Shown piece by piece: positions 11,569 to 22,869 of a stretch of 64,000 nt of DNA. The position numbers were made by a program, and so were the translations under genes. Positions within the stretch are counted from its first letter, which is position 1. Each line of letters starts with the position of its first letter. Source of the DNA: Cheiracanthium punctorium (Eukaryota; Arthropoda; Arachnida; Araneae; Cheiracanthiidae); contig JAWZYV010013019.1 of NCBI GenBank assembly GCA_038373885.1, positions 1,426,001 to 1,490,000 of the forward strand. Reading direction: 5' to 3'. The notes beneath the pieces were generated by a model. That model searched no databases. It saw nothing but the letters and a program-made list of their open reading frames with translations, and had not been told where the DNA came from.

Positions 11569-13620
11569 TACAGCCTACACTTCTCAAGTACATCGCTCTG
11601 CAGTATTGTATTATTCGACACATTTCCAATGCTAAAAATAGATATTAAGGAAACCAGCAGTAATTTGAGGGACACATTTTACGCGCTACATCAGCAACCA
11701 ACTAGCTATGCGAACTCACAATGTGAAGGCCAGCACCAGAATTATTCATTTAATTATGTAAGGTTGAACTAATTCTGAAACCATATACATTATTAAGTAT
11801 AAAGGAATAGTATTAGAAGTTCTATCATTTTAGATTATGTAGGAAAGTCTAACACAGATATTTGGGATAATTCTGCCTTGTTCTGAAATAGTCTTTTACT
11901 AATCAACAAGTTATCATGCAAACAACTTAAGAGTTATTTTACTTCGTATAACTTATTGCCATAACCATGAATATAGCCATAACAATTGACAAACAGAGTG
12001 AATTTTCGCTAAAGATGGTTACATACATTTTGGGCACAAACACGGAGATTGTAATTAAAATTTCTCAAACTAAATTCATAACGAAGCTATGCTTTCCGAA
12101 AGTTAAGTCTCACTTTATCGCACCGTGGTTTAAGGTAAAGTTGGAACACATTTAAGAATTACGCTAGAATTTACTTCATCATTTTATTCAAGGCTCTGAT
12201 AAAATTACCATACCTTAACATGATAACATATCATAAAACTGACTTCAAGGTAGAAACTTTTCAGATGCAGTTTGAAAAGGCAAAGTAATTAAGTGGTTAC
12301 ATACGTATATTGTATTTGTTACAAATTGCTGAAATCTTTTATTTTAAAGGCAAATCTCTGCCTTAGGAAACATTTGAATAAATCTGAATTCATTTAAGAA
12401 TGTTTTAATCGTTAAACTCTTCGTTGCATACATTTCAAGAAAGCAAGATATGCTGGTGTCTTTTAAAACGGTGTAAAATGTAATTCATCTGTGTTTTGAT
12501 ATTAAAACGCGATGAAAGAGAGCTTAGAAGACTGGAGTGTGTACTATATGCATTTCCCTCCAACATTTGAAATGGAATAGAATTATTTTGCAATAAGGAA
12601 ATTCGTTTGTTCATAACTTGGTAAACATAAAATTAAATTTAAATGCTTTCAATTAAGAAATTTTGCTGTACTTTATTTTATTTAATCATTAAATGGAATC
12701 TAAAAAGAAAAAGTTTCTCTCCAGTTTTGATCTTACACAGATTAAAAATCAGAGAAAAAAAATTTCTACTGCACCTCATTTCATTATCACTGCATTTTTT
12801 TTTTCAATCCCAGCATGCTAACAAATTTCATTTATATTAGTATATGCTGATTTATAATAATCTTATAGGGTTAAAAAAAATTTAATGACTTCTCTCTGCA
12901 GTTCTGATAATGAAAAAAAAAGAGTATTTTTAAACCAGCACTTAAATAATACGTCTTCGTTCTAATAGGGTTACACTAATAAATTTCATTTTAATGAATT
13001 TTTGGGCAAAATCCCAATAAATCAGTTTAGCAAATAAAAACTATGTCGATACTTAGGTGTGTGATAGATTTCAGAGCACATCACAGCGTAATTTCATACG
13101 TTAAGAAATTTAAGAAGTTGTTAATTCTAGGACAGAGGACTGATAATTTGAAATGCCGCAGAGAAACATGAAATAATGTGAGAAGACATTATATTCATTT
13201 TATTCCAAAGTGCTCCGTCGGCGGTGTGGGAAGTAATCTGAATGGTTTCATGAATAATGAAAAAGAAATTGCTTGCAAGACACGTGCAAAGATCAGCTAG
13301 CCTCCTAAGTCCATTGTCAAAAATTAAATCTTACAACTAACTTAAAAATAGGTAATCCTGCGTTATGTCAATATATCCGCGACAGTTTCAACAAAAGAGA
13401 TTACCTGAAAGTTTTATTTTTATTTTTATTTTGTTATATCAAGATACTTCATACTGGTATTTGTATCTTCAATTTTTCTGTATTAAGCTTTGTTAATAAA
13501 AAAAAAAGAAAATTAAACCACAGATATATTTAGAAATATCTTTATCTAGTTTAATCGAATAAATCTGTTAGTTATCGAATAAATAAATTTTAGTTTTCGA
13601 ATAAATCTGTGAACAATTTA
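11569..13620. other. AT-rich stretch, no gene seen
   Basis: Only short frames (62 and 65 codons) with biased AT codons occur. No repeat of the window was recognised here. Confidence 0.55.
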
Positions 13621-13769
13621 TACCGTAAAATAACGAAAAAGCATCCCCCAAATCTTCAAGGAAAAACGCGATCTATGGGGGCGAATAAACGGTAAAATCG
13701 GAAAAATATACTTCTAGCGCCCACTCTATCTTTAAGTGTAGCTGGATTCATACTGTCCGTTCCGTACCT

Positions 13770-14000
13770 CTAAGACACCGCAATGACGTCTCCCAGTGAA
13801 GCAAAGCGGAGAGCAGTCACACTTCGCTGGCATATGGCGTGATTTCATTGATGTCATCAATTTATCAAAATGAAAGTTTTTACTAACACAGAGAAAGGCA
13901 ACTTTTACAGGGAGGGTATGAGGGGAAATCGAACCGACGACTGTACGCTTAGTCGCTGCAAGTCAACCAGTATAAATCTACCTTAAGGGGGTTGGAAGAT
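13770..14000 (-). repeat. tRNA-derived SINE-like element (second type)
   Basis: On the minus strand the head near 13990-13920 reads GGTTGACTTGCAGCGACTAA followed by GCGTACAGTCGTCGG. The CGACT...AGTCG arm could form an anticodon stem. It is followed by a strong B box, GGTTCGATTTCCC. A non-tRNA body of about 150 bp follows. The sequence does not resemble the 4713 and 22455 SINE bodies. A decayed tRNA gene is possible, but no 3' acceptor stem is evident. Confidence 0.5.
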
Positions 14001-14457
14001 TACCTCGTACTCTGAATTCGTATTTTACGGAAACTACTAACCCACTACTGACTTTTTCATCACACTTAGCAGTAAAAAAAGCGACATATTCAGATTTATC
14101 TGTTTTACTTTTTTTAATATAAGAGAAAATAATAGTTACATTGCTCACTCATTTTGAAATTATCATTTTATGTTGCCATGATAGAGTTAACTGTGCCGTA
14201 ATCCCCAGACTCCACCAATGGTGTACTCTTAAAGGGACATTCTCGAATCACAAGCTGCAGCCGTAGCTGCAATTTCTAATTAACGCACTATCTGCATATA
14301 ATTGCGTGTTAAAATTATACATGGTTTGATAAGATATCTAAATGAATCGAAAATTTATATTTATTAATATTACAATTAGCTTTGGATTAAAAGTGTCCGT
14401 TATTTGCATGCTCCAGAAGAGACGGATTAAAAATCCGTTCTTATATTAAACGAGGAA

Positions 14458-14461
<4 letters not shown>
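14001..14461. other. No gene seen
   Basis: The only notable feature is a small palindrome ACGGATTAAAAATCCGT near 14422. It is not clearly functional. Confidence 0.5.

Positions 14462-14494
<33 letters not shown>
14462..14494. repeat. (TG)n microsatellite
   Basis: About 16 uninterrupted TG units. An inverted pair AAACGCTCAA/TTGAGCGTTT lies downstream at about 14607-14668, so the microsatellite may mark the edge of an unidentified element. Confidence 0.95.
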
Positions 14495-14498
<4 letters not shown>

Positions 14499-15929
14499 CC
14501 GAACGATCTCGAAAACTGCTCTAAGGATTCTTTTTAAATTTCGTACCTGGGGGTTTTTTGGGCCCCTGAAACGATTGAGCGAGGTCAATTGATTGAAAAA
14601 ACTCTAAAACGCTCAAAATTTAAAATTTAAAAATTTTTGGACGGTAGCGCCATCTATTGAGCGTTTGAAAAACACAATTGATGCAATCTTCCTAAAAGGT
14701 ACGCTCAAATAAGTTTGGGGCGGATTAAAAAATACACGCCATCGATATATAATAGTAAAAATTAATTTCGCAAAGAAACAAAATAAATGGAACTTGATGT
14801 TCAGTACACAGACAAATAAATATTTTAGTAACTAGATATATTACACCATTCAGCTACATAAATTTGTTTAGAATTAAAAAGTTATTTTTATTTCAAAATA
14901 TCGTCCTGGCAACCAGCGAAAGAAAAAGCGAAAAGAGTCTTCTTTGCCATCTCCGCAAGCACCTTGATGTAATATACGTAAATAATTTAATTATTCTTAA
15001 TTCATAGTTATTAATACAAAACTACTCGTAAATCTTATGTGAAAAATTGCCTGAATTTATTACAATTATCCTTTTGTAACTAACGTAAAGCTAAATGCAT
15101 TTTCGCGTATATACTAAAACAATAAATATTTTTCATGTATTTTATTGATCCATATGATGCGAATTTCAAAAGTGCATAAAAGTTTCAGCTTAGCCGAATA
15201 ATTTAAACGAAAATGACACCCTTTTCAGTCATTCACAGTAAGAAAAAGATCCTGTGACGTAACATGAAAATTCCTTTTTTTTTTTTAAATAACGGCACTA
15301 GGTTGAATTCTATTTTAACTGCCTTATTCCGCCAAGTTGACGATAAATATTTAAATGTAGTTACCCTGACGATTTTTTTTTTTTAATTAGTCAACCGTTT
15401 ATAATGAAACGATGTTCGAAACTCCGATGAAAAAATGATACGATCGATTCCTAAATTGGGCTCGCAGCCGATATTCAAATTAATTTTGCAGATGATCAGC
15501 CATCAGTTTAGTTTTCATTCACTGCAGTTGATGATTTCAACTCATTTATTTTATCATCGTACGGACAACCTTTTAAAAGTTGCGGGCAGAACTTTACGAT
15601 CGTGGCCTCCTGGGCCTGACTTCAGGATGTTAGCGAAATCGCGGGTCGTATAATTCGGATTTATATGGAAGTTTGAATGTTTTATATAGGTTTTATACAG
15701 GGTTTTGACTTGTTCTGAAGGCTGGTCCAAAAGCCATGGCGGGCCCCATCCGGCCGCAGGCTGGGAGTTGTCCATATGTGGAAGCAGTAAATTGGGAGGC
15801 TGAAATCTGGTTACTAAGGTTTTTTCTAATAAATTTTCAATTCTTATTTAGACGTGGATTCGACTGTGTTGTTTTGTGTTGTGTACTATCATTAAACTAA
15901 AGGATAAAGCCCTTTGTGGAGACAATTAC
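14495..15929. other. No gene confidently seen
   Basis: Two antiparallel frames near 15435-15775 overlap a GC-richer patch (GCGGGCCCCATCCGGCCGCA at about 15741). Neither has recognisable motifs. The patch may belong to an unrecognised element. Confidence 0.4.
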
Positions 15930-16235
15930 AGCGGGCGATAGAATGTCTACACTCAGAATATTTAATATTTACCCACTTAAAATCAAATAACTTCATATTC
16001 AATTTTTATTATACATCGAAATTCGAATTGTATAATCTGCAGAAACATTTCGTATTCGAAACATTTCGTTTGGTATCAACATCCTCTCCTATATCCATGC
16101 TTAGTGCATAGAAAACCGTTTTATTTTTGAAAAAAATTTAAACTGAGTAGTAATTTAGAAAAGCTATCTTAAGCGAATTGGAATCCTAATTTTTCCTCCA
16201 AAGCCTGATAACCGTGACTTCAATGTTTAGCTTTT
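15930..16235 (+). repeat. Dispersed repeat family B, copy 1
   Basis: It aligns by eye with 38450-38790 in the same orientation. Shared blocks include ATAACTTCATATTCARTTTT, ATTCGAA..ATTTCGTTTGG, CTCTYMTATATCMATGCT and CTGATRACCGKGACTTCAA. Divergence is substantial, so this is an old family. Type unknown. Confidence 0.6.
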
Positions 16236-16264
16236 TTTATTCTCTTAAATGAAATAGAGCTAAA

Positions 16265-16382
16265 AATACAAAAAACAAAAAAACAAAAAAAAAACACTTA
16301 AAAATCAGGGAACGGGTGGATTATCAGATTTTTTCTTTATTTTTTTTCTTTCCTCTTTTTCTTTTTTTTTTCTTTTTTTTTA
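16265..16382. repeat. Low-complexity A-rich then T/C-rich tract
   Basis: A-rich sequence with scattered C (AAACAAAAAAACAAAAAAAA) is followed 40 bp later by an almost pure pyrimidine tract of about 50 bases at 16331-16381. No element boundary was identified. Confidence 0.85.
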
Positions 16383-16991
16383 CATAATTATGGTAATTTT
16401 CAGGCTGATCGCACCAACGAACCGTGTAAATTTTAAGTTATTAGACAATACATTTTTAATCTGCTTGGATGGTAAAAGTTTTATTTTGAGTGGTTGAACT
16501 GGAATTGTGACAGAGTCAGGGATCAGCGTAACTATATAGGAGCGATTATTTTTTATTTATTCGAGGTTAGAAGTCCATTTTCTTCAGTCCATTCGTTTGT
16601 TCTATTATTGTCAACGTTTAAGTAGTTGTTAGGGTTATTATAAAAGAATATTTTTGATCTATTCTGTTTTTGATTTCATGATTTCGAAGTGTCCTTTTGT
16701 ACTAATAATTTAAATTGTGTTACACTTTTTTATTTTCTAAAGCGTGAGTTTATAAAATAAAATTATGTTTAAAGCATATTTATGTAAGATCATACTTTTA
16801 TGGCATCTATATTTATGTATCTATAAGATTGAATTTACGTTTGTAGAATTTGTTTATGCATGATGTATTTTCTTTGAATTAGAAAAAAATAAGTATTTTA
16901 TGTTTGAATTGAAGCACTATAGAGAAATTTACAATTTCAATCGTAAAGAATTATCATCATAGATGTATTATAAAGACGTAAATGCATGAAA

Positions 16992-17960
16992 GTGTAGCTC
17001 AAAAACGAGCTGTGGAAACATATGATCACCGACAGCAGCACTTAACCCAAATGTGTGAACGTGCAGTTCAAACACAAGCAGATTAAACAGATGATTAGTA
17101 TTTGGAAGGAGAACGACATGGAACAGCTAGACGTCGACAAATACTTCGGGTAAACAGTCTAAGTATCTACAAAGCTGCCACAAATGTGGGTACTTATTAT
17201 CATAGTTTAAAACTTTTTAACATGGATTGCATTCACCCTGGAGCTTTGCATTTTTCTGAAGAGTAAAAACAAAAATTAACCGAAACCATTTTGGGGACTG
17301 TAAGATTGATGTAGGACATTCCAAATTTCCTAATGAATGGGTGTGGTTGTTTCTTCGATGTCACCCACATTTCAAAGAATTCGAAATTTGAAAGCATACT
17401 TTACAATGGCTTTGTTCACAGTATATGACGAGTGAAACTATTAACGATTTTGGTGTGTACTGCTACGTTGCGAACAGTGTATAACAGACTTGATGAATTT
17501 TTTTTATAAACTCCTTCATCTGACAGTTCAACCAACTCAAATTCTTGATGCTGAATTTGAACGTCCTCAATATGGACAGATATATTTCTGAAGTAATGAA
17601 GACGCTGTTAGTGAATGCATCGCCCAAGATCTTCGCTGATACCCTCGCTGATCTGCTACAGAAGGAAAGGAGGCACCTTACGTTAAACTACTTTTTGCTC
17701 AACTCTGATGGCACCGACCATCGAATATTTAGCATCCCTCTTCAAAACAAAGTATATGCCATTGTAACATTGAATGCCGACCAAAGCTTACCTGATAATG
17801 TATGGGTGATCCGACAGCGATGAAAATCTTAACGATGGCAACCATAAAGATTATTGATACGTGCCAAGGCATTTACGTATTCATTATTTTACACTTAAGG
17901 AGCCTTTAGATTCTGAGCATGGCTCGGTAACTTGGTACTTTTATAAAATAAAATCTCGAA
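16992..17960 (+). pseudogene. Decayed Helitron Rep/helicase fragment
   Basis: Conceptual translation gives AQKRAVETYDHRQQHLTQMC, a form typical of the basic N-terminal repeats of arthropod Helitron polyproteins. CIHPGALHF (about 17228) follows, matching a Cys-x-His-Cys-Gly-Ala-Leu-His zinc-binding block with the second Cys replaced. PHFKEFE and ERPQYGQIYF (about 17560) come next, the latter like the RFAQLYIYD-type block of the Helitron-like N domain. A further stretch around 17700-17820 (RIFSIPLQNKVYAIV) resembles the YN.PT..EVA block. Frames shift several times and stops interrupt every block, so it is non-functional. The Rep catalytic and helicase domains, if ever present, are gone. The 92-codon frame at 17545-17823 is part of this wreck in mixed frame. 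Confidence 0.6.
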
Positions 17961-18621
17961 ATGAACTTGAAAATCACTACACCATTGAAGGAAAAATTTG
18001 ACGAATCCTTCATTTTAAAGTGTTTGCTCATCTTTTAAACGGCTTTAAAATATTTTGTGTAAGATTTATTAACGATCAGAAACCTTTTTGTCTCGTTAGT
18101 TTACGTATAATTTAAAATAAAATATTTAGTTATAACATTTTAATGACTTAATTAATGATAAGACCATGGTCTCATTATTATTAATGATGACTTAATAATA
18201 ATAAGACCATTAATAAGTTATTGATAATTCAGAAGTCCCTTTGGAATATGTTTATTGAAATTTTAAATTACTTCAGAAATGTGGCAAATGCTTGAAATTT
18301 CGGCATTTATGGGTTTTGGCTTTTAGGTAACGATAGCATAGCTGCTCAGACTTTATATTTTGTGTTATATCCTTGCTTTTGATGGATGCCTAAACTAACG
18401 AATATAATAGTATCGTGTTTTTATTAGTTATGTTACTCAAGACCTGAAGCTGCCCATCTCGTAAGTTTTCCTTGTGTCCGAAATATTTTTACAGTCTTTC
18501 GTAAACTTACACGGTTGGAGCTACCTCTGTTTTGCAGCAAATCTTCAATTGTTTGCATATATATTCTACAAGCTTGATGTGTACTACTATCATCAGAAAA
18601 TGCAACTAGAATGCAAAAATA
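17961..18621. other. No gene seen
   Basis: It contains a local duplication of ATAAGACCAT..TTAATGA words near 18160-18220. Otherwise simple AT-rich DNA. Confidence 0.5.
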
Positions 18622-18975
18622 CAGGGCGTCCTGAAATAGACCGACAATTTTCAAAAAGTTGTAGCTCAAAAAGTTGACGATAGATGGCACAGCATACGTA
18701 ATATGAAGCAACTTTCCGATTTTCAAAAACCATTTTTCTCTAATGTTATTCATGAAAACCGCAAAATTTTGTCATTGATTGTTACTTTTTAATACATTTT
18801 TGAAGTTTCAGTGAACTTTTGACACAGGCAGAGAGTGTAAACTTACATTCACGTGCATTTGCATGTCACACGAATTTGCTGAAAACATTATTTTTTAAAC
18901 ATATATTTTAATTATTTTTTCTATCCTATTATACATTTTTGAAAACTAAAAGTCTATTTTAGGACACCCGGCATG
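18622..18975. mobile_element. TIR element (MITE) with CAGGGYGTCCTRAAATAGAC ends
   Basis: The left end CAGGGCGTCCTGAAATAGAC and the reverse complement of the right end, CATGCCGGGTGTCCTAAAAT, match over about 25 bp with a small gap. The flanks are TA (18620-18621 and 18976-18977). It is about 354 bp, and its AT-rich interior has only broken frames. Ends of the CAGGGTGTCC type with TA flanks are common in IS630/Tc1/mariner-related arthropod elements. Exact family not determined. Confidence 0.55.
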
Positions 18976-19847
18976 TATATATGTATGATGGAATGAAATG
19001 ATTTTAGATGAGGAAGAAAGAAAGATAGAAAAACGCATTGCAACTTTGGGAACGAACAAATAAATTACCAATATACACTGTACTATATGAACAAATGAAA
19101 CTATCTGAAAAAGCATTTTACAGTTGATAAGTGATTTAGATTCGATATATCTTTCATGTTAAATTTTTATTTATTTCACTAAGCTTGAATGACAGTGACT
19201 CAGTCTATAAATATAATTCTTGGAATGTGTCATGCAAAAGGAAAATAATTTTTGACTATCTCTGTATTACCAACAAAAATTTGGACATTTTAAACTAGTA
19301 AAATGATTTATACCAAGATTATGTGTAAAAAAAAATAACCATTTTAGAATTCGCAGTATTTTTACATTTTTTGCACTGTCAACAAGGAATTGAAGATGAC
19401 ATATTTGACAGAAAGTTTCCAGTTACCCTGTCGAAGAAACATTCCTAGAAATTTTAATTCAAGACGTGAAATCTGGCAGTTTAAAAGTTAGAAACTTGAT
19501 TCTGAGAAACGTAATTATGGAAAAATGTAAGCCTCTCACGTCCGTAGAGTGATAAACACGAGACATATTTTAAAGTGTAGAATTTCACACGTACACGTAA
19601 CAGCTTTTGATTTTTAAAATAAGTTCGTATTTTATGTGGCTTACTCTGTTTGATTTTTCCCTAAAGAGTTTGATATCACAGTGATAAATATTTATATGTT
19701 ATAAATACATTCACTACATAATTTAGGGAGCGAAAAAGCATTAGATTACAATAGGTTCAAAATACGATTTCACATAATTACTTTCCTTTTCCTAGTGGAG
19801 TACAGCCTCAGCTACTGGTCTGAATGCTTTTAAATTTGCGGGAAACA
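18976..19847. other. No gene seen
   Basis: AT-rich sequence with no recognisable repeat or frame. Confidence 0.5.
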
Positions 19848-20356
19848 TTAACCCTTTAACGCGCAGTGTTCCTGCTCTGGGAACACCCAACTCTGACGTT
19901 TTGACTGTTGCCAGTGACGAAGAATAGAATTGATTTCTATAAAAATAGTTGCGGGTGACATAGCTCCACGAGAATCCTTTACTTTTTAAGCACGTCATTT
20001 CCCGTCAAAAAATGGTCACGATTCTTTTTAACAATACTGACATCTGCTGAAAAACGGAAGAATGCGAGAACAGCTGGATATATTGCCCAATGCTGAAAAA
20101 AAGGGCAGCCGTTGCAATCGCTCGACTTAACGACCAGCAAGATGGCGGAAGATCGAAACGTTCATCGCGTGTCACAGATCTGGAGACCCTTTTTTGACGA
20201 CAGCTGGCTATGCCGCTGCGTCAAAAAAGGGTCTCTAGATCTGTGGCACGCGATAAACGTTTTGATCGTCCGCCACCTTGCTGGTAGTTAAGTCGAGCGA
20301 TGGAAACGGCTGCCCTTTTTTCAGCATTGGGAAAGGGTTGTGCCTCAAAGGGTTAA
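19848..20356. mobile_element. TTAA MITE family A, full-length palindromic copy
   Basis: The ends are TTAACCCTTTAACGCGCA at 19848 and, inverted, CTCAAAGGGTTAA ending at 20356, with TTAA at both sides. The inner part is a large fold-back: the arm from about 20088 to 20200 (CCAATGCTG, GGGCAGCCGTTG, GCTCGACTTAAC, CAGCAAGATGGCGG, GATCGAAACGTT, CAGATCT) is answered in reverse at about 20218-20335, around the tip GACAGCTGGCTATGCCGC. The left side is longer and contains an inner hairpin (TGTTCCTGCTCTGGGAACAC). TTAA targets with CCCTTT termini are characteristic of piggyBac-type elements. No transposase is present, so the element is non-autonomous. The 68-codon frame across it is not a gene. Confidence 0.85.
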
Positions 20357-21201
20357 CTGATGTGACAAAAACAGTCGAAAAGTAATTTTAAATTTTACTA
20401 GCAACTTGCTTTTTCAATATTTCAGGGGTTTTTTTATGCTTAACAAATTACCCGATGTGTAGTAGGGCAGCTTGATGCGATCAGCCTGGCATATGCTTAT
20501 AGGTACTGCCGGATGAGTGAATCAGAAGAATACAGGAAAAAATGGAAAGAACAGCTCAGAAAGGCTGCGTTCAAAATGCGAAATTCATGGAAATCTTCAC
20601 ACTTCTTACTTTAAAAATATCCTATTTGTTTTTTCTTTAATCTTTAGTAGTATGTACTGGAAAATGGCAAGAAAGTAAAAAAAGGGAATATTTAATTTTC
20701 ATGCAGGAAGACAGAAGAAAAGTTCAAATTAAGGAAGTCTCTCTGGAAAACAGGTAGAATTGGCGGATTGATGCGGGACTCGGTGATAACTGCAGTTTGG
20801 GAGATGTCTCTGATGTCTGGGTCAGACAAATAACCAGTATCGAGAAGTTCCCCCCCCCCCCCCCAAAGCATGTTTTAAAGAAGTTTTGCTGCTAAAACAA
20901 CACATTGCAATATCACGCGAAAAAATTCTACAAACAATGAATCCAATAAAAAAATATTTGGAACTTTACTACATTGTTGTAAACAATACCAAGTTACTGT
21001 TTCAAAGCTAAAACGTGGGACGTATATTGTTGTCAATGAGAAAAATGTACAACAATCAGCAACACAGATCATTTCTATCTAAGCTCTTGGAATAGATGCT
21101 TGGATTTCTTCTATAACTGCTTTACTTCGGTGCTTGAAACTGTATTGACCATACTTTTTAAGCATTTGAACTAATTTTGGTGCGAATTATTTTGGTGCAA
21201 A
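20357..21201. other. Stretch without a confirmed gene; one weak exon candidate and a poly-C run
   Basis: At 20465-20614 an open plus-strand frame (GQLDAISLAYAYRYCRMSES and onward, charged and helical-looking) follows an acceptor-like TTTTTTTATG...GTGTAGTAG. It has no match I recognise and no obvious donor. A run of about 16 C lies at 20849-20864. Confidence 0.35.
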
Positions 21202-21600
21202 ATGTTTTATGTACCGTTCGTTTTGGTGCTGCTATTTGATGGCAGTGCTGTAGCATTTTCGGCTTTCTTCTTGGCTGCTTTTTTATATGCGAGGCGTGTC
21301 GACAGTATTTCCGTTGCATCAGTTCCGGGTCTTGCTGTCCCACAAAGTGAGCCGGACTTTGATGACGAGGAATTTGCGGACGCCAACTCCTCGCTCGGTT
21401 CGTACGCTACAGCTGCTCCGCTGTCTGTGGCAGCACCCGAATCCTCTCCACAGTATCATCCACCCGATCTGATGGAAAGGTTTTTGGATGATTGCTTTTT
21501 CAGCGCAGCGCCGTTAATGGTTTTCAGCGACGAACAGCAAGCCAGAAGCAAAAAGGTTAGGAAGCGTTTGGATCGCATTTTTTGTTGCTTTAAAATTTAA
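21202..21600 (+). CDS. Hypothetical ORF, 132 codons, possible exon
   Basis: This is the longest open frame in the window and is clearly less AT-rich than its surroundings. Residues 1-31 are hydrophobic (MFYVPFVLVLLFDGSAVAFS and onward), like a signal or membrane segment. The rest is an acidic, Ser/Ala/Pro-rich stretch (PDFDDEEFADAN, AAPESSPQYHPPDLMERFLD) with a basic tail (KKVRKRLDR) ending in two cysteines. I do not recognise the family. An acceptor-like pyrimidine tract ending in GCGAG at about 21293 would make an exon starting near RVDSIS instead, leaving the hydrophobic part as chance translation. The stop is 45 bp before a TTAA MITE. No clear polyadenylation signal lies between them. It could be a gene fragment, a retrocopy piece or a chance frame. 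Confidence 0.3.
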   Translation: MFYVPFVLVLLFDGSAVAFSAFFLAAFLYARRVDSISVASVPGLAVPQSEPDFDDEEFADANSSLGSYATAAPLSVAAPESSPQYHPPDLMERFLDDCFFSAAPLMVFSDEQQARSKKVRKRLDRIFCCFKI

Positions 21601-21644
21601 AGCGTAAAAAAAATAATGCTTTTTATGCGGTTTTTGGCTCCGAA

Positions 21645-21850
21645 TTAACCCTTTGAGGCGCAACCCTTTCCCAATGCTGAAAAAAGGGCAGCCGTTGCCA
21701 TCGCTCGACTTAACTACCAGCAAGATGGTGGGCGATCGAAACGTTCATCGCGTGCCACAGATCTAGAGATCCTTTTTTTGACGCAGCTGGCTGTGCCAGC
21801 TGCGTCAAAAAAAGGCAGCATTGGGAAAGGGTTGCGCCTCAAAGGGTTAA
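21645..21850. mobile_element. TTAA MITE family A, short symmetric copy
   Basis: It starts TTAACCCTTTGAGGCGCAAC and ends with the mirror GTTGCGCCTCAAAGGGTTAA, giving terminal inverted repeats of about 35 bp and TTAA on both sides. Both ends are of the short-arm type of the 19848-20356 element. The palindrome tip GACGCAGCTGGCTGTGCCAG, continuing CTGCGTC, is present, but the right arm has lost most of its inner part, leaving one arm of about 125 bp and one of about 50 bp. Confidence 0.85.
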
Positions 21851-22454
21851 CCCAAACATGAAAGAGAGATTTCAATGAAAAAAAAGTTCGAAAAACCACC
21901 ACTAGATGGAGTCTTTACGAACCCGCCATAGTGTTTCTCGCTTGAGAATGGCTGTTACTTGAAGCTGAAATAAGCTGAATTTTTTTGCTATCACACTAGA
22001 CCGAACTTGGCGAGTGGTTGTAATATATCCCGAAAAAAGCCGAGAAATAAAGCTAATATGTACTAGCAGTGCTATTAGTAACTTACATGATCTAAGAGTA
22101 AGTAAGACATGATCTAGTAAGACATGATCTCAGAGAGGCCCCGCTCTTGCGCTTCGCCTGAAGCCCCGCACGCCCCTCAGGCCAGCTCTGCTACGACTCT
22201 GCTACGATATGGTTCCTTAAAAAGAATTCCGAAAGGTCGAATGACAGCTATTGAAACTACAGAAAATTATGGTAGAAAATCGAATGGGGCTGTGTCGTCA
22301 TCGGATCTGACGGCTGTGCCAGGGCACACAGCCGTTGGTTTAACGTGAAACGTCTATTTCAGCGTGTCGCTTTTGTGTTTAATTGTTTGCGGGGTTATGG
22401 CCGTTAAGCTACGCGTGGGCTCTAGGTCGAAGGGTGGGGAATCCTTTCTAAATA
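21851..22454. other. No gene confidently seen; GC-richer patch
   Basis: About 22130-22340 is GC-richer (GAGGCCCCGCTCTTGCGCTT) with a 74-codon frame of no recognisable type and a small inverted repeat ACGGCTGTGCC/GGCACACAGCCGT at about 22310-22335. It may be part of an unidentified element. Confidence 0.35.
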
Positions 22455-22615
22455 ATTTAATACCCTCCGGGGGGGTCTTTCTAAGGGGTCCTAACTTGTA
22501 TTTACGCTAAGTTTCGGAGGAAACCAGAGAAACCTCCGAACGGTAGGTCGGCGGACGCGACCAAGGCACAATCCATCTCCCAGTTCAGAGCACTATGCGA
22601 TATGCCACTGGTGGG
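22455..22615 (-). repeat. tRNA-derived SINE-like element, copy 2
   Basis: It shares the body of the element at 4713-4915 on the same strand: CGTCCGCCGACC, CCGTTCGGAGGTTTC, TTTCCTCCGAAACTTA, AAGTTAGGACCCCTT, GAAAGACCCCCCCGG. The tRNA-like head is more decayed here and the B box is not clear. Two copies define a family. Confidence 0.6.
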
Positions 22616-22825
22616 GCGCTTTTGTGTTTAAAGATTGAAATGAAAGCGAGGTTGACTCCTTTCTAAATAATTTAATACAAAACGTACAGGTACAGGCTGT
22701 ATAACAAGTACTGACATACAAACAGGTAGTACATAAAAACTTATTCCGATTAATAATCGACAACGATGTGGTTTAACATTGGTCCGTGAGGCGAGAAATG
22801 AAGAACATAAGGCATATTGCTAGCA
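22616..22825. other. AT-rich spacer, no gene seen
   Basis: No repeat or frame recognised. Confidence 0.5.
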
Positions 22826-22831
22826 TTTATT
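22826..22831 (-). promoter_or_regulatory. Possible polyadenylation signal AATAAA for the minus-strand ORF
   Basis: On the minus strand AATAAA (in AGTAATAAATGC) lies about 40 nt after the stop codon of the 22870-23172 frame, a normal distance for a cleavage signal. AATAAA is frequent in such AT-rich DNA, so on its own this is weak. Confidence 0.25.
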
Positions 22832-22869
22832 ACTTTTGGTGAACTTTACAGTCTATGTGGTTTTGCCCA

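Noticed and set aside
13622..13697. Weak inverted repeat ACCGTAAAATAA...TAAACGGT around CCCCCA/TGGGGG
   Set aside because: The arms match only in patches and no TSD is visible.
13920..13995. Intact tRNA gene on the minus strand
   Set aside because: B box and an anticodon-like arm are present, but there is no complementary acceptor stem, and a SINE-like body follows directly.
18433..18753. 106-codon minus-strand frame
   Set aside because: It crosses the left boundary of the TIR element at 18622 and has no motif.
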